Source: Streptomyces sp. SCSIO 30461
GTDB lineage: Bacteria > Actinomycetota > Actinomycetes > Streptomycetales > Streptomycetaceae
NCBI RefSeq assembly: GCF_037023745.1
Contig: NZ_CP146101.1
Span: 2,410,001 to 2,474,000 of the forward strand
Direction: 5' to 3'
Length of the DNA stretch: 64,000 bases
A program made the position numbers and the translations under genes. The first letter of the stretch is position 1, and each line of letters opens with the position of its first letter. The notes under the pieces are model-generated. The model had not been told where the DNA came from. It searched no databases and saw nothing but the letters and a program-made list of their open reading frames with translations. This document shows positions 51,245 to 60,084 of this stretch, one piece after another.

Positions 51245-53527
51245 GTGAAGCGGCGTCGGATGGGGATGACGGCTGCCGCGGTTGGTGCGGCAACGGTTGG
51301 AGTGCTCGTCTTCCAGGGAGCGACCGGCTACCCCGAAAGCGGAATCCAGCACGATCGCAAACCGGCCCCGGTCAAACCGCATGCCCGCACAGCCCAGTTG
51401 GCAACGAGTGACGACGGCCTGTCAGCGAGCTTGGCTCAGCGAGAGGCCGACCCGTTCAGCATGGTGGGCGTGACGTGGACCGATCCGTCGATGCGCGTCA
51501 CCGGCAAGGTCGAGGTCCGCACACGCTCGACCAAGTCAGGGCAGTGGTCGAACTGGCTGCAGCTCGAAGGCGACACCGGTCAGGGCGAGAGCGGCGCCGC
51601 ACGTGGTGGCACCGAGCCCGCATGGGTCGGGTCCTCGAACGGCGTCGAGGCCCGTATGCGCGCGGGGGACGGGGCGACGTCGGCCAGGCTTCCCGCAGGT
51701 CTGCGCCTGGACATGATCGACCCTGGCAGCGGCAAGGTCACCGGCATCGAACCGGCGGCGTTCGCCGTCGAAGAGACCACCCAGCCGACGCCCACGGGAT
51801 CGCCGTCCGAAGCAGTCGAGCCTTCTCAGGGCACGACAACGCCCGAGGCTTCGCCGAGCAGCGAAACTCCCACCGAGCCTGCCACGAGCGAGCCGCCGGC
51901 CGCGTCCGAGACGCCGAGCGATTCCCCCTCGCAGTCTCCTTCCGGCTCCGCGGCGACGGTGAGTCCCACGCCGACGGTCAGCGTGCCGCCGGCACCTCCG
52001 TCCACGATGCCGCAGCCCCCTGTCACGTCGCGTGCCGGCTGGGGTGCGGATGAGTCGATCAGCCCGGAGGAGCCGGGCTATCTGCCCGGCGGGAAGGTCA
52101 AGGCGGTGGTGGTGCACCACACCGCCGAGTCGAACTCCTACACCTGCGAGCAGGCCCCGGCGGTCGTGCGCGGCATCTACGCGTACCACGTCAAACAGCT
52201 CGGCTGGAAAGACCTCGGCTACAACTTCCTCGTCGACAAGTGCGGCACGATCTACGAGGGCCGCAAGGGCGGCGTCGACCGGCCCGTGATGGGCGCGCAC
52301 GCCTACGGCTTCAACTCCGAGACCACCGGCATCTCCGTCCTGGGCACCTACACCGACACCGCACCCTCGCAGGCCGCCATGACCTCCGTCGCTCGGATCG
52401 CCGCGTGGAAGCTCGGCCAGTACGGTGTCGACCCGACCGGCACCACCACGCTCACCGCGGGCGCGGGTGGCCGGAACTACTCCGGCAAGACCTGGGCCGG
52501 CGGTGCGCGGCTGTCCTTCCCGACCGTCCACGGCCATCGCGACAGCTACAACACCCAGTGCCCCGGCAACGCCCTGTACACCCAGCTCGGCACGCTCCGC
52601 TCCTGGACCGCCGGGCCCGTCACCGGCCTGGCGATCAAGTCGATCACCGGCGCCGGGGTATCCGGCACGACGTACTACACCAAGGCCTCCGTCACCGTGA
52701 ACTGGTCGGCCACCACCCCGACCTCGCTCATCTCCCGCTACGAGCTGCTCGTCGACGGCAAGCTAGCCGCCACGACCGCGGACACCGCGACCTCCGCCAA
52801 GGCCACTCTCGCCGCCGGCTCCCACAAGATCAGCGTCCGGGCCGTCCACCAGTCCGGCAAGACCGCCATCTCCACGGCGGCCACCGTGATCGCCGAGACC
52901 ACCGCCCCCACGTTCACCACCAAGCCGTCCCTCGCCCTGCGCACCGGCACCGTCAACACCGCCGCCGCCCCCATCACCCTGAAATGGAGGGCGACCGACA
53001 GCGCATCGCTGAAGGAGGTACGCCTGACCGCACCGGTGGCCAAGACGTACGGGCCGACCACCACCAGCGCCACCCACACCGCGAAGTCCGGCGAGGCCGC
53101 AGCCTGGAAGATGACCGCCTACGACCGGGCCGGGAACACCGCCACAGCCTCGGTCACCGGCACCCCGGCCATCCTGCAGGAGACCTCGGCCACCAGGTCC
53201 GGCACCTGGTCCACCAGGTCCTCCGGCAGCTACCTGGGCGGCAAGTCGTACTCCAGCTCTTCCAAGAACGCGAGCCTGACCTGGACCTTCACCGGACGCT
53301 CGGCGGCCTGGGTGGTCTCGCGCGCCTCCGGCTCCGGACAGGCGTACGTCTATGTCGACGGTGTCAAAGCCGCCGTGGTGGACTTGAAGTCGTCCACCAC
53401 CAAGTACCGCGACGCGATCTGGACCAAGACCTGGACCACCAGCGCCAAGCACGCCATCAAGATCGTCGTGGTCGGCACCAAGGGACGCCCGACCATCACC
53501 ACCGACGGCCTCGTCTACCTCAAGTAA
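51245..53527 (+). CDS. Secreted PGRP/N-acetylmuramoyl-L-alanine amidase with C-terminal beta domains
   Basis: A 760-residue exported peptidoglycan hydrolase. A signal peptide (TAAAVGAATVGVLVFQG) is followed by a beta-rich N-terminal domain (about 60-175) and a Ser/Thr/Pro/Glu-rich linker (about 180-265). The amidase_2/PGRP domain (about 268-450) has zinc ligands in VVVHHTAES near 286-294 and VHGHRDSYNTQCPG near 428-441. Two Ig-like modules and a final beta domain with Ser/Thr-rich strands follow. It should cut the bond between muramic acid and the peptide stem in the wall. GTG 51245 has a GGGCGGG ribosome site. It is divergent from the Rhs gene, so it might assist cell-wall passage of that large protein. 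Confidence 0.87.
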   Translation: MKRRRMGMTAAAVGAATVGVLVFQGATGYPESGIQHDRKPAPVKPHARTAQLATSDDGLSASLAQREADPFSMVGVTWTDPSMRVTGKVEVRTRSTKSGQWSNWLQLEGDTGQGESGAARGGTEPAWVGSSNGVEARMRAGDGATSARLPAGLRLDMIDPGSGKVTGIEPAAFAVEETTQPTPTGSPSEAVEPSQGTTTPEASPSSETPTEPATSEPPAASETPSDSPSQSPSGSAATVSPTPTVSVPPAPPSTMPQPPVTSRAGWGADESISPEEPGYLPGGKVKAVVVHHTAESNSYTCEQAPAVVRGIYAYHVKQLGWKDLGYNFLVDKCGTIYEGRKGGVDRPVMGAHAYGFNSETTGISVLGTYTDTAPSQAAMTSVARIAAWKLGQYGVDPTGTTTLTAGAGGRNYSGKTWAGGARLSFPTVHGHRDSYNTQCPGNALYTQLGTLRSWTAGPVTGLAIKSITGAGVSGTTYYTKASVTVNWSATTPTSLISRYELLVDGKLAATTADTATSAKATLAAGSHKISVRAVHQSGKTAISTAATVIAETTAPTFTTKPSLALRTGTVNTAAAPITLKWRATDSASLKEVRLTAPVAKTYGPTTTSATHTAKSGEAAAWKMTAYDRAGNTATASVTGTPAILQETSATRSGTWSTRSSGSYLGGKSYSSSSKNASLTWTFTGRSAAWVVSRASGSGQAYVYVDGVKAAVVDLKSSTTKYRDAIWTKTWTTSAKHAIKIVVVGTKGRPTITTDGLVYLK

Positions 53528-53569
53528 CCGACAGGCCCGCCCGGGCCGTTTCCGCGAGTGCCGCGGATA

Positions 53570-53800
53570 TCAGACACGGCAGCGGCGCCGGTTGAGGGGG
53601 TGGTGGGTGACGCGGCATGGAAAGATCGCGCAGGGCTCGGCCGTGGTAGGCGGCGTCCGAGGCCATGTCAAAGCGGCGCCGGTGGTGGCAGGCGGCCAGG
53701 AAGCCCGACAACACCGGCAAGTGCCTGCTGCCCGGGGCGTGGGTCTGTGCGGTGAGGTCCGGGCCCAGCTCAAGGGCGCATCGCGGTCGTTCGAGGGCAA
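53570..53800 (-). mobile_element. Relic of a DDE transposase
   Basis: On the minus strand FDMASDAAYHGRALRDL in one frame continues as PCRVTHHPLNRRR in another, resembling the segment around the second catalytic Asp of a DDE transposase (VADAAYHGRALRDLP). The remaining parts are absent. The 298-bp gap also contains a weak 5-bp-stem hairpin (53534-53547) just after the amidase stop that may help termination. Confidence 0.4.
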
Positions 53801-53825
53801 TCAACTCGATCGAGGCCGATACGCG

Positions 53826-54683
53826 TCAGAAGAGCGCACTGGGCAGGTAGGGTCCCTTCGGTGTTTGGTACATACCGCTGCTCATGAGGGTGTGAAGGTC
53901 GCCAGCGCGGAGTCCGCGTTCCAGGCACCATTGAGTGAGATCTCCGTTGCTCAACGGGACCAGTATTCCGGGATGTCCGAACGACCCTGCGCTCGACATG
54001 AGGGCCTTCATGCTGGTGTTGTCCTCGCCCACCGCATGACCCCGGAAGCTCAGATCCGTGGCATAGCCCGTGATTCGACCGCCGCGTTCCACGACCACTG
54101 CGGTGCCCTGTCGAACGGCCTCGTCCAGTTCCCGTGACCGGTCGTGCCCATGGGTGCGCCGGCACAGGGCGTCGCAGGACTCCCGGTCTGCTTCGGTGGC
54201 AGACCGCACGTCGTGGCCGGATACTTTGGCCTTCGAGCAGGTCCCCCGCATACACGCGAGCACGTCGCGCACGCGGAAATCAAGCTTGGTATACAGCGAG
54301 AACGATCTGCTGTGGTAGGCAGTCTGCGTCAGCCGCATTCCCGCGGCTCCGGATTCCTTGGTGTGCCGCGCGGCATCGACCAGAAGACTTCTTCCTATCC
54401 CTTTGTTCTGCATATCCGGCACCACTGCGAGCGGACCCACCCCGAAGACTGTCGATCGCTCGTCGAGGAAGTTGCAGGCGACCACCCGGCCCTTCGCCTC
54501 GGCAACCACCGTAAGAAATTCTGGATGCCTGACTCGATACTCCACAAGGGACAGTGCCGAATCGACGGTCGGGTAGTCCGACGGGAAGTTGTGCGCTTCG
54601 GAAATGGACAGGAACGCGTCGTAACAGAGATGCGCGCATGCGGCAATGTCTTCCGGATTCGCCGATCTCAGCGTGATGTCCAT
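53826..54683 (-). CDS. GNAT-family acetyltransferase
   Basis: A 285-residue protein whose N-terminal half is a GNAT domain. VGPLAVVPDMQNKGIGRSLL (about 80-99) contains the acetyl-CoA pyrophosphate loop QNKGIG, and SFSLYTKLDFRVRDV is the usual C-terminal strand. The second half (about 150-285) looks like a degenerate repeat of the fold, as in two-domain GNATs. It lies 84 bp downstream of the sodium:alanine symporter gene on the same strand, so the two may be an operon acting on an amino acid or amine. The substrate is unknown. Confidence 0.8.
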   Translation of the reverse strand: MDITLRSANPEDIAACAHLCYDAFLSISEAHNFPSDYPTVDSALSLVEYRVRHPEFLTVVAEAKGRVVACNFLDERSTVFGVGPLAVVPDMQNKGIGRSLLVDAARHTKESGAAGMRLTQTAYHSRSFSLYTKLDFRVRDVLACMRGTCSKAKVSGHDVRSATEADRESCDALCRRTHGHDRSRELDEAVRQGTAVVVERGGRITGYATDLSFRGHAVGEDNTSMKALMSSAGSFGHPGILVPLSNGDLTQWCLERGLRAGDLHTLMSSGMYQTPKGPYLPSALF

Positions 54684-54767
54684 GACGGGTTCTCCGTCCG
54701 TTCGATCACCGAGGTGCCATGTGTCATCGTACTGCGCCCGGACCGGAGCTTGTCTGAGATGGGATTC

Positions 54768-56186
54768 TCACCAGACCTCGGTGTCCAGAGGGCGGGGCAG
54801 GTCCGGGTTTCCCTCCGCGGTGAAGACAGGATCCCGACCTTCGCGACGGGAGCGGTCGAAGTCCCGGAGCAGCCCGAACGCCCAACCTCCCAGCAAACCG
54901 ATGGCCAGCAGGTTGATCAGTGTCATCACCGCCATCGCGACATCTGCGAGTTCCCAGACCACGTCGAGGGCCAGGATCGACCCGATGCCGACCGCCGCCA
55001 GTGTGATCAGGCGGAAGGAGGTCAGTGCGACCTTTCCCACGTGGAAGAGTGACAGGTTGACCTCTGCGTAGGAGTAGCTACCGACGATCGAGGAGTAGGC
55101 GAACACCGTGACCAGCAGGGTCGTCAGCCATGTCGCGGCAGTACCGAACTGGGATGCGATGGCGGCCTGTGTGAGCGCCGCCCCCGTGAGTGTGCTGTCC
55201 TGACCGGGCACGTACACCTCCTCCCCGCCCACCATGATGATCAGCGCAGTGGCCGTGCACACGAGCATCGTGTCCACGAACACCCCCAGGGACTGGATCA
55301 GCCCCTGCCGGGCGGGGTGCGGCGTGGTGGCGGTCGCGGCGGCGTTCGGGGCACTGCCCATGCCTGCCTCATTGGAGAACAGCCCGCGCTTGGCCCCGTT
55401 GAGTAGTGCCGCGCTCAGCCCTCCTGCCGTACCGGCCAGCGCCGGATCGAGCCCGAACGCGGACCTGAGGATCTGGCTGAACACACCGGGAATCTCTGCC
55501 AGGTTCATAGCGATGATTGCCAGGGCCAGAATGATGTAGACCGCGGCCATCGCAGGGGCGAGGTACGCCATGGCGCGGGCGATCCGCCGAACACCGCCGA
55601 ACAGGACGGGAGCGGCGAAGACGATGAGTACGAGCGCGGTCCACTGGGCACCTACCGAGTGACCGCCTCGGAGCACGTCGCTGACCGTGTTGGCCTGCAC
55701 CATGTTGAACAGAGTGAAGGTGACGATGAGAACGACGGCGAACAAGGCTCCGACCCGCCGGGCACCCAGGCCGCGGGCGATGTAGAACGCGGGGCCTCCG
55801 CGAAACGAGCCGTCCTCTGCGGGCACCTTGAACACCTGGGCCAGGGTGGCCTCCACGAACGCGGTCGCCATGCCGAGAGCGGCCACAACCCACATCCAGA
55901 AGATGGCTCCAGGACCGCCGAGCGTGAGGGCGATACCCACGCCGGCGATGTTCCCCGTCCCCACACGCGTCGACAGCCCGACGCAGAATGCCTGGAACGA
56001 GGAGATGCCTCCGTCGGCATGCCCGCTGTGAAATAGTTGGCGCACCATCAGAGGGAAGAGGCGGATCTGGATGAATCGGGTGCGGAAGGTGAAGTAGAGA
56101 CCTGCGCCAATCAGCAAGTAGACCAGAAGATACGACCAGAGAAACTCGCTGATCGGCCCGATGAGGCTCTGCCGGATGAAGTCCAT
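54768..56186 (-). CDS. Sodium:alanine/glycine symporter (AGCS family)
   Basis: A 472-residue membrane transporter importing alanine or glycine with sodium. The family signature lies in FCVGLSTRVGTGNIAGVGIA and LGGPGAIFWMWVVAALGMAT (about 68-107), which hold the sodium- and substrate-binding residues. RGGPAFYIARGLG and the later GLFSNEAGMGSAPNAAATA are also conserved. About ten or eleven helices are predicted, the usual number. ATG 56186 begins MDFIRQSLIGPISEFLW. A GNAT gene follows on the same strand. Regulation is not evident. Confidence 0.9.
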   Translation of the reverse strand: MDFIRQSLIGPISEFLWSYLLVYLLIGAGLYFTFRTRFIQIRLFPLMVRQLFHSGHADGGISSFQAFCVGLSTRVGTGNIAGVGIALTLGGPGAIFWMWVVAALGMATAFVEATLAQVFKVPAEDGSFRGGPAFYIARGLGARRVGALFAVVLIVTFTLFNMVQANTVSDVLRGGHSVGAQWTALVLIVFAAPVLFGGVRRIARAMAYLAPAMAAVYIILALAIIAMNLAEIPGVFSQILRSAFGLDPALAGTAGGLSAALLNGAKRGLFSNEAGMGSAPNAAATATTPHPARQGLIQSLGVFVDTMLVCTATALIIMVGGEEVYVPGQDSTLTGAALTQAAIASQFGTAATWLTTLLVTVFAYSSIVGSYSYAEVNLSLFHVGKVALTSFRLITLAAVGIGSILALDVVWELADVAMAVMTLINLLAIGLLGGWAFGLLRDFDRSRREGRDPVFTAEGNPDLPRPLDTEVW

Positions 56187-56291
56187 GACGCCTATTGGAT
56201 GCAGCGAACCACCCGAGTCGGCTCATCGACACGTACCACCCGGCGCCGTACGGATTGCGGCTCACGCACGGTTTGAACCGCCCCGAGTTCG

Positions 56292-56485
56292 GTGGAGATC
56301 TCAGGTTGTGGTCGTGACCTGGGGTTTCGTGGGTTCGGTGTCGTAGCTGGCTTCGTTTCGACGGGTGGGACATGGCCTATCTCACCGTGGCGTCTTCGGT
56401 GGTGTTGTACCAGTCGACCTATTCGGTGGTGGCCAACTCGACCTGGGAGAGCGTCTTCCGGGGCCGGTGGGGTTTGATTAACTAA
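56292..56485 (-). mobile_element. C-terminal relic of an IS3-family transposase
   Basis: Reading the minus strand, LIKPHRPRKTLSQVELATTE then VDWYN, followed in other frames by HGEIGHVPPVE and TKPQVTTTT, match the end of IS3-type OrfB (usual form WVDWYNHRRLHGEIGHVPP). Frameshifts and an in-frame stop disable it. It occupies the middle of the 401-bp gap between the symporter and ISAzo13 genes; the rest shows nothing beyond a possible ISAzo13 end near 56485. Confidence 0.6.
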
Positions 56486-56587
56486 GGGCTCGTAAAGAAT
56501 CAACACGTTGCTTCGCGGTCGCTCCGTCGTTGGTGTGGTCTGCGCATACCGAGCGAGGTTCGTGACCAACTTGCCCTGAGATTTGGT

Positions 56588-57868
56588 GTGTTGTTCCCTC
56601 ATCTGAATGAGCGGCAGCAGCGGCTGGCGCTGGCCACCGAGGCGCGGCTGCTGGGGCACGGCGGGGTCCGGGCCGTCGTGCGTGCCGCAGGGGTGAGCGA
56701 GACAACGGTGCGCAAGGGGGTCTTCGAGCTGGAGGGCGGTGAGGACCCCCTGCCCGATGGCCGGATCCGGCGGGACGGCGGCGGTCGCAAGAGCGCCGAG
56801 GAGCTTGACCCGCTGCTCGTTCCGGCTCTGCTGGCCCTGGTCGAGTCGGACGAACGGGGCGATCCGATGTCGCCGCCGCGGTGGACGACCAAGTCGCTGC
56901 GATGCCTGGCCGGGGAGCTGACGCGGCGGGGGCATGCCACCTCGGCGCCGACCGTGGGCCGGCTGCTGCGGGAGAACGGCTTCAGCCTGCAGGCCAACGT
57001 AAAGACCCTTGAGGGGGCTCAGCACCCGGACCGGGACGCGCAGTTCCGGTACATCAACGACCAGGCCAAGGAGCATCAGGCGGACGGAGAGCCGGTGGTC
57101 AGCGTGGACACGAAAGAGAAGGAGGTCATCGGCCAGTTCAAGAACGCGGATCGCCAGTGGCGCCGGACGGGCGATCCGGTGCGGGTGGACACCCATGGCT
57201 TCCCCGATCAGGAGCTCGGCCGGGCCGCCCCTTACGGAATCTACGACATCACCGCGAATACCGGCTGGGTCAGCGTCGGATGCGACCACGACACCGCCGC
57301 CTTCGCGATCGAGTCGATCCGCCGCTGGTGGAATGAGCAAGGACGCCTCGACTACCCTGGCGCCACCCGACTGCTGATCACCGCCGATGCCAGCGGCTCC
57401 AACGGCTACCGCACCCGGGCCTGGAAGACCGAACTCGCGGCCTTCGCCGCCGAGGCCAGCCTGGCCGTCACCGTCTGTCACCTGCCTCCGGGCACATCCG
57501 GGCACATCGAAATGGAACAAGGTGGAGCACCGGCTGTTCTCCGCGATCACGATGAACTGGCGCGGCTGCCCGCTGACCAGCTACGAGGTCGTCGTGCAAA
57601 GCATCGCCGCGACCACCACGCGCACAGGGCTCACGGTCCATGCCGAGCTGGACCCCGGCCGCTATCCCACGGGGGTGAAGGTGAGCGACGCCGAGCTGAA
57701 CGCGGTGCCGCTGACCGGCCATGCCTCCACGGGGAGTGGAACTACACCGTGCACCCCCGGCCCATCGAGCCGGCGAACCCCGGCGGACCGACCGTCGGCC
57801 TCGACCGTGAGGCCCTGTCGCACCCCGCCCTGACCGGCATGACCAGCACCGGGCACTGGCCGGGCTGA
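56588..57868 (+). pseudogene. ISAzo13-family transposase with two compensating frameshifts
   Basis: The open frame of 426 codons begins like ISAzo13 transposases (RQQRLALATEARLLGHGG) and continues with VSVDTKEKEVIGQFKN and LLITADASGSNGYRTR, which carry the first two acidic catalytic residues. A 10-bp tandem duplication (CCGGGCACAT twice at 57488-57507) then shifts the frame by +1. The natural continuation KWNKVEHRLFSAITMNWRG, which holds the catalytic Glu, is in the other frame. A 1-bp loss near 57725-57730 restores the frame at HGEWNYTVHPRP. About 75 residues, including the catalytic Glu, are therefore mistranslated and the enzyme should be dead although no stop interrupts it. Confidence 0.82.
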
Positions 57869-58306
57869 CCGAGGCCCTGACCGCCCCCTGGCAGGCGCTG
57901 CACGCGCCGGACCGCACCATCCGGCGCGACGGCGGCATCCGGCGCCGGGCGGCGGCCGCAAAGCCAAACCGGACCTGGCCGACCGCGTCCTGGCCACCGT
58001 GCTGCACCAACGCCTTGGCTTGTCACCCGCCGTGCTCGCCCGCCTGTTCACCGTCAGCAAGGACACCATCCGCGAGGCCACCGGCGAGATCCGGCAGCTG
58101 ACGGACGCTCGCACACGAAGATCCGCGCGCTCGTCGAACAGGCCATGGCCACCCTCAAGACCTGGCGGCTCCTGCGCAAGCTCTGCTGCAGCACCACCCG
58201 TATCACGAGCCTCGTCCAGGTCATCCTCACCCTGCATCTGACCGGAAAACTCGGGGGTTCGACGGGCATGGCGATGTGGCCCCTGGGGCTGTGCCGACGG
58301 GGTTGA
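57857..58306 (+). pseudogene. Second transposase relic (IS5-type, internally deleted)
   Basis: GLTEALTAPWQALHAPD at the start, then KAKPDLADRVLATVLHQRLG and LSPAVLARLFTVSKDTIREA (helix-turn-helix part), jump to VEQAMATLKTWRLLRKLCCS then TTRITSLVQVILTLHL, the C-terminal end of a DDE transposase. The whole catalytic centre is missing and frames change at least once. It abuts the ISAzo13 pseudogene and fills the gap up to the IS110 gene. Confidence 0.6.
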
Positions 58307-58325
58307 GGGGCGGTGCGGTGGTGTG

Positions 58326-59675
58326 TCAGGCGCCTGCCGGGGTGAGGGTGACGTCGTGGCCGAGGGCGGTGAGCTGGCGGACGAGGTCGCGGGTCTTGCG
58401 GGCGGGATCGAGGTTCTTGGTGTGCCAGTCGGGGCCGAGGTCGCGGTAGCGGGCGGTGGGGTCGTTCAGGAGGTGCCAGACCGTGACCAGGATGGAGCGG
58501 GCGACGGCGACCAGTGCTTTGAGGTGGCCTCGGCGTTTGACGATGCGGCGGTAGCGGGCGCCGAGGAAGGTGTCGGTGCGGGCGGCGGAGATGGCGGCTT
58601 CGCCGAGTGCTCCGCGCAGCCAGGGGTTGCCTTTGCCGGCGGGTCCGGAGGTGTTCTTCGGGCCGGACTGGAAGGTGCGTGGGGATAGGCGGGCCCAGGA
58701 GGCCAGGTGGTCGGCGGTGGGGAACACGCTCATGTCGGTGCCGATCTCGGCGAGGATGACCTGGGCGGTGGCCGGTCCCACCCCGGGGATCTCGTCCAGG
58801 CGCTCGACGTCGGTCAGCGGCATCAGCATGCCCTGACCGGGCCGGTCGTCGTCCCTGTCACCGTCCCTGTCGTCGTGGGTCGTGGACAGCTCGGTGAGAC
58901 GGGTGGTGATGCGGGCGGTGAGCTTGTCGATCTGCATGGTGAGGTAGTCGACGGTGTCCAGCAGCATCCGCAGCATGAACGCGTGGTGTTCCTCGAACCC
59001 GCCCGCCAGTGCCTCTTGAAGGGCCTGGGGGCTGGCTTTGATGGTGCCGTGTGCCAGGTCGGCCAGGGCCCTGGGGCTGCGTTCGCCCGCGATCAGCGCC
59101 TCGAGCATCGCGCGGCCGGAGACGCCGAAGATGTCGGAGATCACCGAGGACAGCTTGATCTGCGCGTCCTCCAGGAGCTTCTCCGCGCGCTGCTTGTGCC
59201 GGGTGCGCTCGTGGGTGAGGACCGCGCGGGAACGGGTCAGGTCCCGCAGCTCCCGCACCGGCTTTGGCGGCACGAACGAGGCTCTGAGCATGCCGCGTTC
59301 GGCGAGCTTGGCCAGCCACACCGCATCGAGCCTGTCGGTCTTCGGGCGGCCAGGCACGTTCTTCACGTCACGCGCGTTGACCAGCCAGCATTCAAGCCCC
59401 CGCGCCTCCAGGAGAAAGAAGAACGGCTTCCAGTACGTCGAGGTCGCTTCCATGACCACCCGGGTGACGCCCTGGCATATCAGGTGGTCCGCGAGATCCA
59501 GGATGGCGCCGCTGGTCGCGGCCACGTGCCACACACGCTGTACTCTCCGGCCGGGCTTGTCCTCGTGCGGCACCCGGGTGCACACCATCCCGGATGCCTT
59601 GGCGATATCGATCGCCGCGACCCGCTCCACCAGCTCCGGTCCCTGCTCGCTCTCCTCGGCATCCGTCTCCGCCAC
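58326..59675 (-). CDS. IS110-family transposase (bridge-RNA-guided recombinase family)
   Basis: A 449-residue intact IS110 recombinase. The RuvC-like DEDD domain has D23 in VAAIDIAKASG, the Glu in VVMEATSTYW and two Asp in PKTDRLDAVWLAKL. A coiled-coil-like middle follows. The C-terminal Tnp_20 domain shows LDEIPGVGPATAQVILAEIG and SPRTFQSG with the nucleophilic Ser. An acidic insertion (HDDRDGDRDDDRPG) separates the halves. Family members are guided by a bridge RNA transcribed from the element's non-coding end. All catalytic residues are present, so the element may be active, unlike the broken elements beside it. Start ATG 59675. Confidence 0.9.
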   Translation of the reverse strand: MAETDAEESEQGPELVERVAAIDIAKASGMVCTRVPHEDKPGRRVQRVWHVAATSGAILDLADHLICQGVTRVVMEATSTYWKPFFFLLEARGLECWLVNARDVKNVPGRPKTDRLDAVWLAKLAERGMLRASFVPPKPVRELRDLTRSRAVLTHERTRHKQRAEKLLEDAQIKLSSVISDIFGVSGRAMLEALIAGERSPRALADLAHGTIKASPQALQEALAGGFEEHHAFMLRMLLDTVDYLTMQIDKLTARITTRLTELSTTHDDRDGDRDDDRPGQGMLMPLTDVERLDEIPGVGPATAQVILAEIGTDMSVFPTADHLASWARLSPRTFQSGPKNTSGPAGKGNPWLRGALGEAAISAARTDTFLGARYRRIVKRRGHLKALVAVARSILVTVWHLLNDPTARYRDLGPDWHTKNLDPARKTRDLVRQLTALGHDVTLTPAGA

Positions 59676-59900
59676 GGGCGCGTGCCCCTTCCCCCTCGTT
59701 CCGTTCGTACAGGCGGCGCCCGCCCCAAGGGGCCACGGGGAAGACGAAATCTGACCGGCGTGCTCTACGGCAACAAGGCAAGGCCCCGCAGCGGCCCCTG
59801 CACCAGACTGACCTACGGGCTTGGTGTCCCAACGAGCAACCGGAGTCGGCGAGCGGGCGCCGCGATCATGTTTTCACGCCGGCAAGGCGTTCCCCGACAG
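59676..59900 (-). other. Candidate IS110 left end with bridge-RNA region
   Basis: The 409-bp gap between the IS110 and monooxygenase genes holds, on the transposase-upstream side, about 220 bp without credible coding sequence. It has several short hairpins, for example GCCCC-TT-GGGGC near 59731-59743 and a GGCC-rich fold near 59780-59805. In IS110-group elements the bridge RNA comes from this position. The element boundaries and guide loops were not resolved. From 59900 to 60084 nothing was recognised apart from AT-rich sequence that may hold the monooxygenase promoter. Confidence 0.3.
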
Positions 59901-60084
59901 GGACCAGAAGGGCTGACCTGCTCAAACTGAGGTTGGAAACAGCTCGGTGGCCTTTCATCAGTTCGCGCGCCTTGCGCCGTTTCGCCATATCCTTGATTCA
60001 TATTCCGTAGCGCTCGGCGTCTCCGTCTGCGCCCTCTGGAAGACGGGGGACTCCCGAGTAGGGGCAAGGCCTTAGGAGTCGCAT

